NCBI GenBank assembly: GCA_913044145.1
Contig: CAJWOD010000077.1
Location: 1-6,950, forward strand
Source: an uncultured Nitrospina sp.
Lineage (GTDB): Bacteria; Nitrospinota; Nitrospinia; Nitrospinales; VA-1
Reading direction: 5' to 3'
DNA: 6,950 nt
Shown here: positions 6,401 through 6,950 of the stretch, piece after piece
How positions within the stretch are numbered: position 1 is the stretch's first letter
How the letters are laid out: the number at the start of each line of letters is the position of its first letter
Notes under the pieces: generated by a model
Seen by the model: the letters and a program-made list of their open reading frames with translations, nothing else
Told to the model about the DNA's origin: nothing
Database searches by the model: none
Translations under genes and position numbers: made by a program

Positions 6401-6523
6401 AAAATTATTAGTGGATTTTATATAAAGGGGTTATGAAGAATAGCTACCCTATAAAAATATAATAAAACGGGCTAGGAAAAAATTAAAATATTTTAACCTG
6501 CTAGTCCATTTTACATCCTTGCT

Positions 6524-6553
6524 TTGTATGTTTTGACTTTTAAATGGGATAAT
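6524..6553 (+). promoter_or_regulatory. Candidate extended -10 promoter of the LRR gene
   Basis: GATAAT (6548-6553; 5 of 6) is preceded by TGG (6545-6547), giving the extended -10 form TGnGATAAT. TTGTAT (6524-6529; 3 of 6) sits 18 bp upstream as a weak -35. TTGACT at 6533-6538 is a better -35 but is only 9 bp from GATAAT; paired with TAGTTT at 6556 it makes a weaker alternative. The predicted leader would be about 110 nt. Confidence 0.4.
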
Positions 6554-6658
6554 TTTAGTTTTGAAGGACAAAAATTTAATTTTAAGCTTTACAAGAGGCA
6601 TAACTAACATAAAATAGAAGGCTTAACCCAAATTTTACCAGTAAGTTTAAGTTAGCAT

Positions 6659-6662
6659 GGAG
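6659..6662 (+). promoter_or_regulatory. Ribosome binding site of the LRR gene
   Basis: GGAG with a 7-nt spacer to the ATG at 6670. It favours this ATG over the in-frame TTG at 6664, and over the out-of-frame ATG at 6657, which ends after six codons. Confidence 0.6.
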
Positions 6663-6669
6663 TTTGGAA

Positions 6670-6950
6670 ATGCTTGATGATGAAGTCAAAGATATAGACA
6701 GTATTATTGATCAGGGTTTGAATGTAGAGAATAATGAACTCGATCTGAGAGAAAAAGAGTTGGATGATGAAGATCTGATTAAGGTTATGCAGTCAGACAA
6801 GATCAAAGGCGTTACCGCTGTTTTTCTTGAGTTCAATGAAATTAGTGACAAGGGGCTTGAAGCACTACTTCAATGTGAGCATATGAAGTTCGTTACCGCC
6901 TTAAATCTTTTTAAAAACAAAGTCACGGACAAAGGAGCAATTGCTCTGGC
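6670..6950 (+). CDS. Leucine-rich-repeat protein, RI-like type (5' part, runs off window)
   Basis: The frame is open from ATG 6670 to the window end: 93 full codons of a longer gene. The first 35 residues are very acidic (15 D/E) with no signal peptide or TM, which suggests a cytoplasmic protein. Repeats follow at about 27-residue spacing: a degenerate one from L24 (ELDLREKELDDEDLIKVM), a good one from V48 (VTAVFLEFNEISDKGLEALL), and the start of the next at V75 (VTALNLFKNKVTDKGAIAL). The L-x-L-x-x-N-x-[IV]-[ST]-D-K-G-x-x-A-L pattern is that of the ribonuclease-inhibitor class of LRRs, which form curved protein-binding scaffolds. It is divergent from the moxR operon and could share regulation with it. 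The ligand is unknown, and any C-terminal domain lies outside the window. Confidence 0.8.
   Translation, partial: MLDDEVKDIDSIIDQGLNVENNELDLREKELDDEDLIKVMQSDKIKGVTAVFLEFNEISDKGLEALLQCEHMKFVTALNLFKNKVTDKGAIAL

Larger units (their letters stand above)
6389..6669. promoter_or_regulatory. Divergent AT-rich intergenic region between moxR and the LRR gene
   Basis: This 281-bp stretch has no ORF worth calling; the ATG at 6434 gives only nine codons. It must hold the promoter of the moxR operon (leftward) and that of the LRR gene (rightward). Leftward -10-like sequences are plentiful, for example TATATT and TAAAAT within minus 6464-6412, but none pairs with a good -35. It contains a perfect 14-bp palindrome TTAAAATATTTTAA at 6483-6496, roughly central, which could be a regulator site or simply AT-rich sequence. 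Confidence 0.5.

Noticed and set aside
6421..6456. Imperfect inverted repeat TATAAAGGGG...CCCTATA near the moxR start as an operator
   Set aside because: The arms match only with a bulge and a 16-nt loop; below what I would trust.
6434..6463. Nine-codon plus-strand ORF (ATG at 6434) as a leader peptide
   Set aside because: No Shine-Dalgarno, no codon run typical of attenuation, and it is far from the LRR start.
1..6950. Defence system, mobile element, CRISPR or RNA gene
   Set aside because: No repeats with spacers, transposase, integrase, nuclease, or tRNA/rRNA-like segments seen. The MoxR-VWA operon has distant relatives in some defence or conflict-type loci, but the bat membrane proteins here point to the housekeeping envelope type.

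Overview
The window is an AT-rich stretch of bacterial DNA, most likely from a Gram-negative organism with an ordinary chromosome. I see no tRNA, rRNA, transposase, CRISPR or phage signature. The gene set (moxR, DUF58, bat-type VWA genes, a BI-1 family protein, an RI-type leucine-rich-repeat protein) and the exported proteins fit a deltaproteobacterium-like or Nitrospinota-like lineage. That is a guess: no marker gene fixes the taxon.

Layout. At the left edge (1-80, minus) is the signal-peptide end of an exported protein that runs out of the window. A perfect 9-bp-stem hairpin (103-124) separates it from a complete BI-1/YccA-family membrane protein (151-852, minus). A 171-bp gap (853-1023) carries a TTGACA-type promoter for that gene, with a small dyad over the -35. 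From 6388 down to 1024, six genes on the minus strand form one very tight operon, with 1-6 nt gaps and no overlaps: MoxR AAA+ ATPase, DUF58 VWA-like protein, a small one-TM TPR-like protein, a BatD-like protein with a DUF4381-like cytoplasmic tail, BatA, and a second VWA protein of BatB type. A 281-bp AT-rich divergent intergenic region (6389-6669) follows. A leucine-rich-repeat gene then starts at 6670 on the plus strand and leaves the window at the right edge.

How the genes work together (inference from the families). The MoxR ATPase would act on, or with, metal-binding VWA proteins. DUF58 is the soluble partner, and BatA and BatB are VWA domains anchored at the inner membrane with intact MIDAS residues. 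The BatD-like protein has a periplasmic beta-rich head, one TM and a cytoplasmic helical tail, so it could link the periplasmic side to the ATPase side. The TM-TPR protein is a plausible scaffold. Such Bat/MoxR-VWA systems are linked to aerotolerance, envelope stress and protein-complex maturation in other bacteria, but the exact substrate is not known and cannot be read from this window.

The points most worth a second look are the A8 tract at the end of the DUF58 gene, where losing one A would fuse DUF58 in frame to the TM-TPR protein; the compact BatD-DUF4381-like architecture; the near absence of Shine-Dalgarno sites inside the operon; and the divergent LRR gene.
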